Shown here: piece by piece, positions 13,078 to 13,334 of the stretch | Numbering within the stretch: position 1 is the stretch's first letter | Layout of the letters: the number at the start of each line of letters is the position of its first letter | NCBI GenBank assembly: GCA_903970315.1 | Contig: CAJCIJ010000018.1 | Span: 1-13,334, forward strand | Length of the DNA stretch: 13,334 nucleotides | Source: Actinomycetota bacterium | GTDB taxonomy: Bacteria > Actinomycetota > Thermoleophilia > Solirubrobacterales > Solirubrobacteraceae | Direction: 5' to 3' | Notes under the pieces: model-generated | Seen by the model: only the letters and a program-made list of their open reading frames with translations | Told to the model about the DNA's origin: nothing | Databases searched by the model: none | Position numbers and translations under genes: made by a program

Positions 13078-13089
13078 GAGCCGCAGATC

Positions 13090-13334
13090 GTGAGCGACAC
13101 CGAGATCACCAAGACCGACGACCAGTGGCGCCAGGAGCTGACGCCTGAGCAGTACGACGTGCTGCGCAAGGCCGGTACCGAGCCACCGTTCACGGGCGCC
13201 TACACGTACAACAAGGAGAGCGGCTCCTACCGCTGCGCGGGCTGTCAGGCCGAGCTGTTTGCCTCCGACGCCAAGTTTGACTCCGGCACAGGGTGGCCCA
13301 GCTTCACCGAGCCCGCTGTTGCCGAGGCGGTGGA
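13090..13334 (+). CDS. msrB: peptide-methionine (R)-S-oxide reductase MsrB, N-terminal part (cut by the window end)
   Basis: From GTG 13090 the frame stays open to the window edge, giving 81 complete codons. The sequence follows MsrB closely: an N-terminal WRQELTPEQYDVLRKAGTEPPF segment, then AYTYNKESGSYRCAGC with Cys49 and Cys52 as the first half of the structural Zn2+ site, then LFASDAKFDSGTGWPSF, the most conserved MsrB block. The enzyme reduces methionine-R-sulfoxide in oxidised proteins, using thioredoxin. The second Zn cysteine pair and the catalytic Cys near RYC.N lie beyond the edge. The Shine-Dalgarno is weak (AAAGAG, about 10 nt upstream). It is divergent from the MFS-merR block, with an 82-bp shared intergenic region. 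Confidence 0.93.
   Translation, partial: MSDTEITKTDDQWRQELTPEQYDVLRKAGTEPPFTGAYTYNKESGSYRCAGCQAELFASDAKFDSGTGWPSFTEPAVAEAV

Noticed and set aside
1..13334. CRISPR array, insertion sequence, phage or toxin-antitoxin genes
   Set aside because: No spaced direct repeats, terminal inverted repeats, transposase, integrase or small toxin-like gene pair were found on either strand.

Overview
The window is strongly GC-rich, with dense genes, mostly G/C third codon positions, GTG and TTG starts and 4-nt stop/start overlaps. It looks like a high-GC actinobacterium. The YbdK-type ligase followed by a DUF1844 protein, a K+-independent H+-pyrophosphatase and paired TrkA/RCK genes would fit the Thermoleophilia/Solirubrobacterales, but that lineage is inference and only weakly supported. 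No transposase, integrase, phage gene or CRISPR array is visible.

Left part, plus strand (1-5339): a possible C-terminal tail of an upstream gene, then a hairpin. Next is a GCS2-family carboxylate-amine ligase (132-1283), translationally coupled to a DUF1844 protein that starts at TTG (1280-1789). A leader of about 100 nt with an 8-bp stem and a possible 21-codon upstream ORF precedes the H+-translocating pyrophosphatase hppA (1940-4024). Then come two overlapping or nearly overlapping TrkA/RCK genes: one NAD-binding domain only (4071-4505) and one full N+C domain protein (4517-5194). A tRNA-Gln(CUG) gene closes this half (5268-5339).

Right part, minus strand (13007 down to 5356): five collinear genes for drug or lipid export. 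They are a DHA2-type MFS transporter, a MerR-family regulator overlapping its stop codon, a second DHA2-type MFS transporter, and the two halves of a heterodimeric ABC exporter, which overlap by 4 nt. The ABC halves carry complementary defects (Walker B Asp and a lost Q-loop Gln in one, LSSGQ signature in the other). Together they form one consensus and one degenerate ATP site, as in TM287/288 and BmrCD. The block ends 16 bp from the tRNA gene, in convergent orientation.

At the right edge, msrB (methionine-R-sulfoxide reductase) reads outward on the plus strand from an AT-rich divergent promoter region shared with the first MFS gene, and is cut by the window end.

Working together: hppA energises the membrane from pyrophosphate, and the RCK proteins would gate a K+ transporter encoded elsewhere. 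The right block would be a MerR-controlled efflux cluster. I see no clearly new system. The most interesting points are the multi-transporter efflux block beside a tRNA, the matched asymmetry of the ABC pair, the hppA leader with its upstream ORF, and the compact divergent promoter next to msrB.
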